Part shown: positions 13,797 through 25,535 of the stretch, piece by piece | Numbering within the stretch: the first letter of the stretch is position 1 | Layout: the number at the start of each line of letters is the position of its first letter | DNA from: Artemisia argyi | Taxonomy: Eukaryota > Streptophyta > Magnoliopsida > Asterales > Asteraceae | Assembly (NCBI GenBank): GCA_030686995.1 | Contig: CM060698.1 | Location: 144,727,106-144,791,105 of the forward strand | Direction of reading: 5' to 3' | DNA length: 64,000 nt | Position numbers and translations under genes: made by a program | The notes under the pieces: generated by a model | The model's input: only the letters and a program-made list of their open reading frames with translations | What the model was told of the DNA's origin: nothing | The model's database searches: none

Positions 13797-14177
13797 TGTT
13801 AGGAATACGATTATTCATATGAAGACTCGGTCACCCCGAGTATAGTTTAGCATATTGTAGCTCGTAGTAATTATCATATTAGTTAGTACGTAGTGTAGTA
13901 TTAGTTAGTATTTGTAGGGTCGGGTCGGGTCTCTTACCCACTGTCAGCCCGCTCTACAGCCCGTTTCAAGGGGCGTTTACATTGTAACTATATATACCCT
14001 TTCCCACCCATGGGAAAGGGTTAGACCTTCACTTACAATCTAACATTCAACAAGTTTTCTCATACAAGGCTCCCACCTCTCTCATCTCATTCTCTCTCTA
14101 ACATCTCACTAGAAAATACATCTTTAATCATCACAAATCACTTAACCATCCATGTTCATATATTAGAGTATATTACA
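13797..14177 (+). repeat. 3' LTR of the copia element
   Basis: Begins TGTTAGGAAT and ends TATTACA. It is near-identical to 1,439-1,807 apart from two substitutions and an extra 12 bp. It is followed by the second TSD copy ATAAA (14,178-14,182). Confidence 0.95.
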
Positions 14178-14260
14178 ATAAACCCTAAGATTCTAGTTAA
14201 TGAATGTAAATAAGAATGTTATACTTGAATAAAAAATGCAATTGTGATTAGAACACTTAC

Positions 14261-14345
14261 AAAGTTAGTTGGATTTGAAGAGATTGGATTGAAAGCCCTA
14301 AATTTCGTGTGGTTATGTGTTTTTGAGAGGGTGATGGCTGTTTGA
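14261..14345 (-). other. Putative 5' UTR exon of the 1-973 TE gene
   Basis: On the minus strand a plausible donor (CTTT|GTAAGTG) lies at 14,260-14,259. Its matching acceptor would be at 983-982. The intron would then be 14,260-14,178 plus 1,438-982 before the copia element inserted. The upstream boundary is a guess. Inference only; a transcript would decide. Confidence 0.3.
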
Positions 14346-16387
14346 AAGTGAATGATTAAGTTAAGAGGGTGTTTGGTTTTGAAATTAAAAATAAAACATT
14401 TTGTAGCTTTGGCGGACTAGGCGGAACCAAAAGGAGGCTTCCGCCCATATGGTCTGAGGGTACTGTGGGAGCTGCAGGGAAGAATTCAAAAGGGATTGTC
14501 TTGATTTTTGTGGTTTTATCCTAATGCTCAAAACTAAGGTTTTAGGTCTTATGAGTCTTTGACTAAGCTTAGGAATGATGAATGCTTCACATTCGAGAGG
14601 TTTTGTGAAAACGTTGATAGAATGGTTAACGTAGAAGACTTTCTTCGTTAAGACGTTCCTCAATGAACAATCTTAATAAGGCGATGATGATGGATCAAAA
14701 TATGTCTATTAAGACCATAATGGATTGAATTGTTGCCGAAGTCGATGATTCCTTTGTTGAAGGGATAACAATGTTGATAAAAGAATTCCGTTGTTGACAC
14801 GAATTTGCTTGTTCAAGCGGAGCTTGTTGATGTGCTTCTCCATCCGAAACTAATTTGAGAACCTTACGTGTTTTGGAGAATCATTGGGTAAGTAAGTATA
14901 AAAGTGCAAGTACCACTTGTGCTTTTCTTATCAACTTATTACCGGCATAATTCCATTTGGAATACATTATGGTTTCTATTCCCGTTCTTTTGGGATACCA
15001 TAATCCTAGTTGTGTAGTACCTTATGATGTATCCAAGCAAGCTCAACTAAAGAGTTGTTTTAGGATCTTCTTTAACTCGATCACATAGACAAATGCTAAA
15101 CATAATGTTGGATCTAATTGTTATGAGAACAAGTAGTTTTTCGAACATTTCTCTACGTTTAGTTTTACCTACGGATTTACTAATCTCATTCTTGATAAGT
15201 CATCAATAACTTAACCATTGAGAACAAGCGAGTAACTAGGAATGTCTTTAAGTTAAAATCCCTTGCTTTTGGAGCTTGCTTTTATAATCAAAAAGACTTT
15301 CAAATATTGACACTTATAATCACATGATTACTTTGAAATATTTATTTTATTTCACTAGTTGTTTTATTCTAAATTCCAAAAACTGTTATTGTTGAATTTG
15401 TTTAGACACAACTATGACCTATAAATCAAGTTTTATAACTTATGTCAATTTTGCTTGATTCAATGTTTGACTCAAGGTGAGAAGATGTTATTTTGTACTT
15501 TTATTCTTAATGTTTTGCACAACATACTTGTCTTGCCATCATTGGACTTTCGACTAAGTCATCATCTACCAAAGATGATATCTTAGAAGGAAGAGATCAC
15601 TCGTTAAATGTTATATTTAACGACTCCTCGACTCTTTGGGTTTTCTTACTTAAGACACTATGAACTCTGTTTGTTTTGAAAAAGTCCAAGAGGTACAACA
15701 TCATGAGACTAAGTGTCACACTTGATGTGTAAATCCTAGATGTTGAAAACTCATTTTCTTCCACACATCTTAATGTATGATAATGTGATTTATTTCACCT
15801 TGTGTGTTTTATGTGAGATTATCATAAAGGAGTGATTGAAGAAAAACACAATTTAAGACTCAAAGTATGGTGTTTGAGAATGTTGTTTAACAAAGGTTTG
15901 TTTTGCAAGCATCACAAAAGTGTTGAACATTTTAACACTTAGGAAATTCTTAGTTAGCTCACTTGTAAGCAAGAGTTGAGTGAGACTCACTCAAGAGTTT
16001 CTCGTGTTTATCTATTGATGGTTAAAGAACCAAAACACCTTATATCTCCTACTAATACTAATGAAGAAATTCCTTGTTGCATAGAATCTAATCTTAGTTA
16101 TTACTAATAGCAAGTAAACACTTTAGAGTATACTAATAACACATATTCCAACACATAATGCTAGAAACAAGAGACAATCAAAGTCAAGTTGAAGTAATGC
16201 GTTCCTTTTAAATTGCATAGAGATGCTATCAAGAGGATAAACATTACGCGTAAAATCTTGGTTTGACGACACGCTTTGAAACTCAATTACTCATGTATCC
16301 AAGAAGGTTAGATAATCATATAAAAGCATAGAGCATGATAATCTTAATCCATTTAATCATGAGTTTCTATTAGAGATCGAATTATCT
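14346..16387. other. Non-coding, decayed TE-like DNA
   Basis: No supportable gene. The sequence is AT-rich with scattered short ORFs. A 26-base inverted repeat (GGCGGAA...TTCCGCC) at 14,420-14,445 matches the arrangement at 18,414-18,439, which suggests LTR-promoter ancestry for this part. The stretch probably includes remains of the minus-strand copia whose gag starts at 17,379, but I could not recognise pol motifs. Confidence 0.5.
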
Positions 16388-17379
16388 CTAAATCTCTCTT
16401 CTAGGTTTGACAAATTTTACTTGTTTTGTTTTACTAGTTGATGGTGCTTTTGAGTAAAATCCTAATCCGGTTTCTTTAAACAACCTTTGACTCCTCAACA
16501 ATCTTTCAAGAGATTTTGAGCTTTCATCAAATTTAACTAATATTTTTCCTTTCTCATTTTGCTTTTTAATCTTATGTTTGTAATCTAGACACAATTTACA
16601 TTCTAGATCAATTTCAACATTACTCTCAATTCTAGACATTTTATCTTCTAACAAGATTTCCTTTTCAAATATATTCTTAAAAGATTTTGAAGACTCATTC
16701 TTGAAGATAGTTTTTAGGTCCATGTTGCATAAACGTTTAGACTCATTTTCTAGTTTAGAGAACTCTAGGATAAATTTGTCAAAGCAAAAGTGTTTGGTTT
16801 CAAAATGTACCTTGCTTGATGTTTTAACTAGTTGAGAATCACAAACCGGATGGTTGGCTTCATCTTCATCCGTGTTATTCCATGAATCGTAAGCAAGTCC
16901 ACTAAGAGCTCGACATGAGTAATCATCTTCACTTACACCTTCATTTAAAACATTCAAACTAGTAGTACATGTATTTATCTCAACTAAATGTCTATCTATT
17001 AATATTTCTAAGACTTCTAATTCATATGTGAGATCAAATTGGTCATCTTTGACTTGACATATTTCTTGATGAAAGTTTAACATATTTTTCCAAATATCAT
17101 TAGCCGTTTGACAAAAATACATTCTTTCATATCAGGTACTAAAGCTTTATAAATCATTGTTTTAGCTTTATTATTTTTATCAAGGTTAAGATAGTTATCT
17201 TGGTTTTCAAAACTTGTTTTCTTTGGTTTGAAATCACCAAAAGACATAATATGCCAAAGATCTTGATCAATTGATTTCACATAGTTTTCAAAATTACTTT
17301 TCCATTCAAGTAAGTTTTCTTATTCAAATAGCGGTGGGTTTTGAATAGGTTGCCCTTCTTTGAGATTTTCAAAATCCAT
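16388..17379 (-). pseudogene. copia gag remnant (UBN2-type)
   Basis: Reading leftward from ATG 17,379-17,377, the frame gives a gag start with 'SIDQDLWHI', 'AKTMIYKAL' and 'TANDIWKNM', motifs of the UBN2/DUF4219 gag family of plant copia elements. A TAA interrupts it at 17,320-17,322 and a frameshift near 17,110 separates two open segments (17,280-17,077 and 17,122-16,388). The last part is a charged coiled coil ending with a 'TGLGFYSKAP' segment typical of the gag C-terminus. The central gag portion before it appears deleted. It lies just downstream (minus sense) of a PBS and LTR, so it is the start of a truncated minus-strand element. Confidence 0.75.
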
Positions 17380-17432
17380 GGATCGATCCAAGTTTTAAAA
17401 TACATTCTATTTTAAAGATCTTGAGAAAAGTA

Positions 17433-17447
17433 GCTCTTGATGCCAAT
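17433..17447 (-). other. Primer-binding site of minus-strand copia
   Basis: On the minus strand the sequence reads ATTGGCATCAAGAGC, one base off the usual ATTGGTATCAAGAGC. It sits between a CA-ending LTR and the gag ATG. Confidence 0.65.
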
Positions 17448-17943
17448 TGTAGAAAACTAGAAGGGGGTTGAATAGTTTACCGCTTTTTAAATCCTTTTTA
17501 GCTTGAATATCCTTTTAAAAAACTTTATGTTTGCTTAAAGATATAAACACAACGTTATATGTTTGATTCTTTGAAAAGCTTCTCATGTAAATAACACTTC
17601 TAACTTTACTTGTTTCATACTTTGAAAAGCTTTACTTGTAATGATCCTAACTTTGCTTGTTTAGTTCCTTGAAAAGCTTTACATTTGTTTGAAGATATAA
17701 ACACAACTTTACTTGTTTAATTATTTGAAAAGCTTTATATGTGACTAGCGATTCTAACTAAAAGACAACATGTAATAAGCAAAGATAAAGAAAGAAACGA
17801 TCAAACCACAACACGATTGTTTATCGTGGTTCAGCTACAAGGACTCTTTTTCCTTGCCCTACATCCACGCCCCGAGTTTCCAACTCGAGAGTTATAAGCA
17901 CTAATCAACAAGCTCCTTTCACCGGCGGAGAAAACCTTTACAA

Positions 17944-18081
17944 CGTCGCTTACACTTTTACCAACACTAAGCTAGATGTCGAGTTCTTTTACACGGGTAC
18001 AACTACTCCCATCGTCGCTTACACTTTTACCGACACTAAGCTAGATGTCGAGTTCTTTACCAAGGGTACAACCACTCCCGT
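17944..18081. repeat. 69-bp tandem duplication inside the LTR
   Basis: Two near-identical units start with CGTCGCTTACACTTTTACC at 17,944 and 18,013. A partial third unit (GTTCTTTTACAAGGGTACAA) follows at about 18,084. Confidence 0.85.
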
Positions 18082-18413
18082 TAGTTCTTTTACAAGGGTA
18101 CAACAACTCCCGACATACTACGTATTTTGAGGCCTAAAATACTAACCAACCACTTCTATATACATGGCACAAATGAAGTATAAACTACCAAAACTTATAC
18201 ATGACCAAGCTAACAAGACTTGCAACTTTAGAGTTGAAGCTTGTAACTTCTTGAATGATCTTGTGAAGTCCCTTGCTACATAAGAGAATCACACAAGTCA
18301 AATGTTACTGAGTTAGTTGAGAGAGTATATGAAAATATGTCCTAAAGTCATTATTCAAAACTAACAAATGGTTTGGTATTTATAGCAAACTATTCTGCAG
18401 GTCTGGCAGATAC

Positions 18414-18439
18414 GGCGGAACCCTCAGATGGGTTCCGCC
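18414..18439. promoter_or_regulatory. Perfect 9-bp hairpin near the LTR TATA box
   Basis: GGCGGAACC and GGTTCCGCC are separated by 8 bases, about 30 bp upstream (minus sense) of TATAAATA. A diverged counterpart lies at 14,420-14,445 followed by the same downstream words (CCGCCCAT, GCTGCAG). Confidence 0.7.
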
Positions 18440-18984
18440 CATGTACCCCCAGGGTTCCGTCAGGGCTGCAGTTAGTTTTGCAATAAATCTTCCAAACCAA
18501 ACAAGGTCACATCTCATTACACCTAGTCAAACACAAGACTTGCAAGCAAACATATGGTTAGTCAAACACTCTTTCTTACCATAAATGTATATTGACAAAG
18601 CTTGCCCTAAATGTGATGTGACATTACTATTTTAAGAAATAAATGTGATGTGACAAGACACTTTCTATTTTAAGAAATAAAAATAATGTTTTGTTTAAAA
18701 GGAAATGTAAACATTAGTTTAAACAAGACTTAAACACTTAAAGTGGCGATTTACTCATAGTTAAAGTTCATACTTTGTCATTAACAAAACTTAGCAAAGA
18801 TCGTAAAATATAAATAACGTTTTTAGGCGATATTTGTCTTAACACAACAATCATTTGCGAATTGGTTCCGATTCGAATCAACCGTAAAACCTGCCATGTG
18901 ACACCCCCACTAGAAGCCATTCAAGCAAGATAAACTTTTATTTGTTTGGGAACAACAATGTTCGAAGAAATGGTTTGCTTTCCA

Positions 18985-19650
18985 TGTTTTTTTTTTTTTT
19001 TTTTTTTTTCTTTTTTTTTTTTTTTGTCAAAGATAAAACTTTAGACGGTGTTTAAAGTGATCATGATCATTATGTTTTCGTTTAACATTCCAATGAACAT
19101 AAAGAACGGGAAATAAACAAATAACATAAAAATGCTTGAAAAATAACGTTTAGCCATAAAAGGCCCTTACGATAACAAATCATATAGCAATATTTACCTT
19201 ATACTTTTGCATTAAAACACAAAAACCCTCCTAGTTTAAAAATAAAGATTACCCCCTCCGTCTCAAAATATAAGTCCATTTTGTCTATTCAAAGTTTGTT
19301 TTTTTTTTTTTTTTTTTATTTATTTATTTTTTATTTTTTATTTTTTTTTACTTTGATCTTAATTATCTTTTTCGTGTAATATAATATTCGAAAATTATTT
19401 TTTCGGCTTTGACATTTATATGAATTTTAAAAATTATTTCTTTTACTGATAACATTTTTCAATTACTTTGAAAGAAATTATGTATAATTTTTTTTACGTA
19501 TTTTAAAGTTTTAATGTCCGAATGATGTTTTAAACTTCTACGACAATCAAGTTTTTAGTTTATTCGTATGATTTGTAGGTATGATATGTAGATGAAAAAT
19601 GATGTCAAATAAAATGGGTATAATTTTAGTTTGGGTAAAAACTATAAAAT
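18985..19650. other. T-rich intergenic DNA with a Stowaway-like half TIR
   Basis: Contains long T tracts (18,988-19,024; about 19,300-19,318). Near 19,252 is a CCCCTCCGTCTCAAAATA motif typical of a Stowaway (Tc1/mariner) terminus. No opposite terminus was found, so only a relic is suggested. No gene is seen. Confidence 0.4.
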
Positions 19651-19831
19651 ACATCGTACTTTTAAAAATGCTTAATTGACCAACGAACTTTCAAATTTTT
19701 ATTTGATTTGAACCATATCTTTTCTAATTATCCACGTGTAATTTCTTTTTATCTTTTTAATAAATAAGATATGGTTTAAGTCAAATAAAAATTTGAAAGT
19801 TGGTTAAGTAAGTAAATAAAAAAAGTACATG
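19651..19831. repeat. Long inverted repeat (MITE-like) upstream of the cyclophilin gene
   Basis: Arms at about 19,654-19,724 and 19,763-19,830 are reverse complements with few mismatches; the core is CTTTCAAATTTTTATTTGA. It ends about 125 bp before the cyclophilin ATG, so it lies in the proximal promoter. No clear TSD was identified. Confidence 0.7.
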
Positions 19832-19957
19832 TTATTTTTTTTAAGTATATAGCTTGAGTTGACTAAAACCGTCCAATCTATCGACATCTAAAAAGTACAG
19901 TAGCAACTTATATATTTTCTTGAAATTGTAAAATCAGGCGCCAACATCAACAAAACC

Positions 19958-22900
19958 ATGAAGAAATCATTCCTTAATCACATCTTTTTAACTTTTGTCC
20001 TCTGTTTTCTCCCAACCATGTTTGCTGAATCGGGTCAAGACCCACTTCTTGGATCAGCCCGTGTTGTTTTTCAGGTTCATTTACTCATTTTATCTTATAA
20101 AGTTAATGCTAATTTGTTGTGTATTGGGGTTTATTTATAGATTTGGTATATGGGTTTATGCTGATTTATAAGTTTGATCTGAAATTTGATGATTGAATGG
20201 TGTAAAGTTTTAGATTTTTAGGTTTTTGACTTTTTTCTGCTATGTTTTTAGGGTTTAACAAATAAAGTTGGCTAATTTAGGAGAGTGGTCATGTGTATTT
20301 GTTATAAAGTTGTGATTTTTGATCTATGCAACTTTGTAAGTTTTGGTTTATTGTTCTAGTTAATGCCTAAATTGAACCCATGTTTTGATTACACCGAGTG
20401 ATTTGGTTTTGCATTGTTGCGATTTCTAGCATCTCTTTTGCTAGATGGTATCTTATACTACTAACTATAGGTTATCATGTTTAGTTGGTTAGCTTACTCT
20501 GCAAAGAGAAGTTGATATCTCCTATAACGAGTAATGTTCTAAACTTGAGTTACTTGGAAGTGTTTATAAAAAATGGATAAAAAAGAGTTTAAGCCATCTG
20601 CGAATGTTTGAGAGATAGTTTGTAGTCTATCAAAAAAATAAATAAATAAATAAAAGAAAGAAAGATAGTTTGTACATAGATTTCTTAGGGAAAAAGTATG
20701 TGTGGTAGAAAGTTATGAAGTTGAGTTACTACTAGCAAGAGCTTTTGGCAATATACGATGTGAACTACTCCACCTGCGGAGCAAAAATGTCACATGCTGC
20801 AGTAATATTGGAAATAATGCTAAAAATATATAATCTGCAATTGAATAAAGTTAACTTGATTGAAATTGTAGTTGAAATGTACTCCTAATTGTATTTTACT
20901 ATTTTGTTTATATTAGTTATTGATTATTAATTGTGAGTTACAACTAATCTTTAGTGAGTAAAACTAAAAAGATTATCAAGTTACAAAACCATTTTTTTCT
21001 TTCTACATTGAGATTTATAAGTTCAAGTTAATATATAATCTCTAAACACGAATTGTAGAAGTATCCATCATAAACTTGTTGGAATAATGAATTACCGTTA
21101 GTCCGTTACAAATGATAGTTATACCCGAACTCAAAGAATGTAAAACTTTATTTGCTGGATTATTGCTATAGTATCTGGAAATAAGAAGAATATCTGTACA
21201 TGGAAAAAGTACTAGTTAAGGAAAAATAAAGATTTGATGATCGAATATTCACTTGTGTTAAAACAAAATTGAATACATTTCTTTGGCATGGACTCGAGCC
21301 GTTGATCAATGACTTGTAACATAGAGATTAAGCACTAAACTCAAGATGCATATGCATTAATATATGCTATCGATAGTAATATTATCAAAATTTTCAATGG
21401 AGTCAACTAGTCAAGTGATCCAACAACTTTTAGTGTTGGACCACCTATGCATTGATGAGTGAGAAGGAGGTAAACACAACCATATCATTCTTTGCGTCTA
21501 TTCAACTTTAAGAACTAGTAACACTGAGAAAACGACTAGCTTTATGGAAACATGGAGAAATGTGCATGGCATTTTATGGAACTTCAATGCAAGATAAGGA
21601 ATGATTTTTATTCCTCGTTTCTAATTTATTTACTTGCTATAAGTTCAAAAGGGGTGGGAAACAAGTAACTTTTGATTCAATAAAAATTTGATAATTAGTT
21701 TACCTCTTTGGAGTTGACGTTGAAGCGGGCCTATTTTGGTTTAAATGAGTAGTGGTATCTATAATTCTGTCGACATAAAAGTTTGCAATAGACAGAAGGT
21801 TTTCACTTTCTGGGCGACTATTAAGCTTACTATGAATGCTATCTGTCTGAGTTCAATTGCGTGACTGTAGAGTAGTTATGAATGGCATTTTTTCCTTTTC
21901 GAATGCAGACAAACTACGGGGACATTGAATTTGGTTTTTACCCTAGTGTGGCTCCAGAGACAGTTGAGCACATTTACAAACTTGTTCGTTTGGGATGCTA
22001 CAATACAAACCACTTCTTTCGAGTAAGTTCTCAAACTGAGAAACAACTGCTACGCTGATCAATGTACTATTTCTTATTCAAATGTGAGAATGAACACAGG
22101 TAGATAAGGGGTTTGTTGCACAAGTGGCTGATGTTGCTGGTGGGAGAACAGCTCCTATGAATGAAGAACAAAAGGAAGAAGCTGTAAAAACCATTAAAGG
22201 TGAATTCAGTGATGTTAAGCATGTAAGGGGAATACTTTCTATGGGGAGGTAATGCCATTCAAAAACTTTGTTGGTTCTTTGTGTTAATTTCCCCTTTCTT
22301 CTCACGTCCATCTCCTTTTGGTGCCCCTTTTACATTACCGGCTCTCTGAGTACGGCTAAACACTCTAGTCTAGATATTATTACGATCCTGCAAGATTCAT
22401 TTAAGATAACCTCATAACCACATGTTTAAGGACCATCTGTAACTGATATTTAGACACCTGATTCATGCTAACAGCTTTGCATTTAGGATGCATGTGTAGT
22501 GCGACCGAGTATTGAGCATGCATAATATAAAAAAGTGAAGTTTTCTCTTGTCTTTTTAGCCGATCTGTTATAGCACTTTTTTCTTTGCTACCATGTTTGT
22601 ATGATCTTGTTAACAATATGTGGACATCCATATATTTGTGTAAATTTTGTTTTTGTACTAAAAGAGGTTAACAGGAGTAAATTGTACTATGAACCAAGTA
22701 TATAGGGTCAGCCTGAAACATCTGTTGAGATAGATAAAAAGGAAATTTGCAGGTTTGCATATATTTGTCTATGGAAATTTTCGTGGTTGTCTGTGCAGAG
22801 ACGTCTTTTTGTCATCCTAGGTTTTGGCCCCGGTTGCTGTGTTTTTATTTAAACCCTAGGCAATATTCTGTTACGGGCTTTAAAGTAGAGGACTTAAATA

Positions 22901-25478
22901 GTTTTATCCACGCCTTTAGTCGTTATACACAAATGGTCTGTTTAGTTAAGAGTCTTTATAGATAAGGAAATAGACACATTAAGATGATTTGTACTTGTTT
23001 GCCATGTATTCAAGTCAGATACAGTTCGGTCTTTGTTTGACCACTTATTTTAGGCAACTAGGCAATTTGATACATGTGGTGTACAATGCTGTAGTCTGGA
23101 TATGTAATATCTATAGATTATGTTCAGGTATGCTGGTATAATATTTGTTGACTACTAAGGCTATGGCTATGTACCACACGGATAAATGGATGTTATAGTC
23201 TAGGGTTCTTTTGATGATTACATTGAACTACAAAAGCCTTGAAATAGATAACTTATGAAATTGTAAAACTAAAAGCATCAGTTCTAGCTTTGTATTATGT
23301 GGAAGTACTAAATTGTACGTCATTCTAAGGTTGAAGTTAAATAGACACTTTGGCAGTCTTAGGGCCATGGAAATATATCAAGAATATCATTTGTTTGTTG
23401 GCAAGTGTCTCATAAATATGTTTTTCTTAACTGAGATAGTAGAAGGTCCTTTAACGCAAGAATGTCGAATTTGGCAATCACAAATGAATGACCAGCACTT
23501 GTAGTTAGTAATTCAAGTTAATGCACAATCATTGCTAGTTTCCCTTCCTTAAATGGACTACTTACATTTATAGCATTGATATAGTTACTTAAGGTGTGTT
23601 TTAGGTATTCAGATCCGAACAGTGCTCAATCCTCATTTTCAATGCTTCTTGGAGATGCTCCACACCTTGATCATGAGGTTTGATCACTTGACTTTCTATG
23701 AACCGATACAATTGATAATTTTGGACAATTTTAAAAGTTTTATTGTAATTTTTTTTCTTCTCAGTATGCAATCTTTGGTAAAGTTACAAAAGGTGACGAG
23801 ACACTGAAGAAGCTTGAAGAATTACCCACTCGCCGTGAAGGGATATTTGTAATGGTATACTATTTTCACCTTTTTAGAATTTCATTATTTTCAACCACTG
23901 CATAATACATGCACACAAGGATTCAACATTTGTAAGAAAAGTTGGCGTGTGTGTGAGTGTTCTTACAAATTATTTGTAGTTTCAAAGGCTTTTTTTTTCA
24001 TCAACTGGTGATTAATTATTTTCTTTTTCTTTCGCTTTTGTTCTGTATCAGCCAACTGAGCGCATCACAATTCTGTCGACATACTACTATGGTGAGTACT
24101 TATGCATGTTAACTAATCCTTCCAATTCAAAAAGCAACAAATTTTAGGTTATGTCGGACATATTTCACATTAAAATTTTGTGGGTAATTCTCACATTTAT
24201 TTTTAAAATTAACATCACATGATCAAAAGGTCTTTTTGTTGTTCTTTTATATGCCACAATAGTTTTAAATGTAATGCCAAAAACCTCTGCATAATTTAAA
24301 GGAAGCTTTACAGACTCCCTCTTCAATAAGCCACAAATATTTTGATGCTATTTGTACTATCCACTGTGATAAGTTTTGGTCATTGTAGTGTAGAAATTTC
24401 TTACCGTTCCATGAAAATCTCTTTTAACTTTTTGCTGCATGAAAATTGTATGCTTCTAATTTTCCAAGATTTTTTAATCTAAAATTTAGGGGCAAGCAGA
24501 AAATCAATAAATCTGAAACCGAACCCAAAAAACTAATCGCAACTAGAAAACCGACAGTTTTGTCTTTTACTTCTCGAAAAACCGGAAATTTTTGTTCTTT
24601 TTGGTTTTGGTCGAAAAACCGAACCATAATAACCGAATTGTTTAAAAACTTAAAATAGATTGGGACTTGGGATCCAATCATTTTAGACATATAAGATAGC
24701 CTGAGAAGTGGTTTGATGTTAGTGTGTAAACTTAGATTTGTAATCTTGTAATTTTTGTTCGGTTTTTAAGCTGTTAGGCTTTTTTTTTTTGGTTGTGTTT
24801 ACTGTTTATAGTGTTGTTCCATTTACATTATGGAGTTTAGGATTAGCAAAAAATAAAGAAAATATAAACACATTTTGTGGGCCAAAAATTATTGTTGCGT
24901 CGAGTTAGCCCTAGCCCAAGCCCAGATATAAACAGTTAACCTAAATCAAAAAATTAAACTGAAAACTGATTAACCAAACCGACAAAAAATACTTTGGTCC
25001 GGTATCTGTTTTTGCCAAAAACAGACCCAAACGGAACCGTGCTCACCCCTACTATTATTCCAAATCTGCTTGATGTTATTATTTGGGGTCCACAAGTCCC
25101 TCAACAGTTCATTAAATAGGTATTTTAAATATTGAACAAATAATTAAGGTGTTCTCTTTAACTATATGATATGTTAAACGTCACAAATTTCATGGGAATG
25201 AGGAGGCGTTTATTTATCTTTTGATTCATCCACCAGTGCTACTCTCTAGAAAAGAAATGACAGCTTTTTATGACAATTATATGTTAATGCTAGTATTTGG
25301 TACAGGAGAAGTGGTAAAAGATGATTAAAACATACAAGACAGTGACCACAATAAAAAACTAGAAACTGCAGAGGTCCATAAGCATTATGCTCTCACATAA
25401 GGGTCCAACAAATATTTATTTTCTGTGCTTTTAGGTTGCAGTTATGATTATAACTTGCATTTCTGAAGTCCCAGACAA

Positions 25479-25535
<57 letters not shown>

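Larger units (their letters stand above)
1439..14177 (+). mobile_element. Full-length Ty1/copia LTR retrotransposon, young
   Basis: A 12,739-bp element with TG...CA LTRs (369 and 381 bp), perfect 5-bp TSDs, a plant-type primer-binding site, gag, protease, integrase, RT and RNase H in copia order, and a polypurine tract. By eye the LTRs differ by two substitutions (left G versus right A in the motifs GGTTGGACC and ACTTGCAAT) and one 12-bp indel (GCTCTACAGCCC-type duplication near 13,953). That indicates a recent insertion. The size is large for copia because of a long coiled-coil segment after the zinc knuckle and about 2.9 kb between pol and the PPT. The coding region carries many stops (see gag-pol), so this copy cannot make its own proteins. 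It is inserted in older minus-strand TE DNA. Confidence 0.95.
17448..18900 (-). repeat. 5' LTR (upper border uncertain) of decayed minus-strand copia
   Basis: The LTR 3' end (minus sense ...TTTTCTACA) is at 17,448, next to the PBS. A minus-strand TATA box (TATAAATA) lies at 18,384-18,377, giving a start site near 18,350. Internal repeats are a degenerate GAAAAGCTT-containing repeat (17,515-17,760) and a 69-bp tandem duplication (17,944-18,081). The upstream TG border was not identified, and no matching 3' LTR was found. Confidence 0.55.

Noticed and set aside
14385..14663. 92-codon ORF with a FTKPL-like string, as a copia RNase H end
   Set aside because: Only a five-residue resemblance; surrounding residues do not fit RNase H.
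22067..22311. Minus-strand ORFs of 63 and 77 codons
   Set aside because: Antisense to cyclophilin exon 3.
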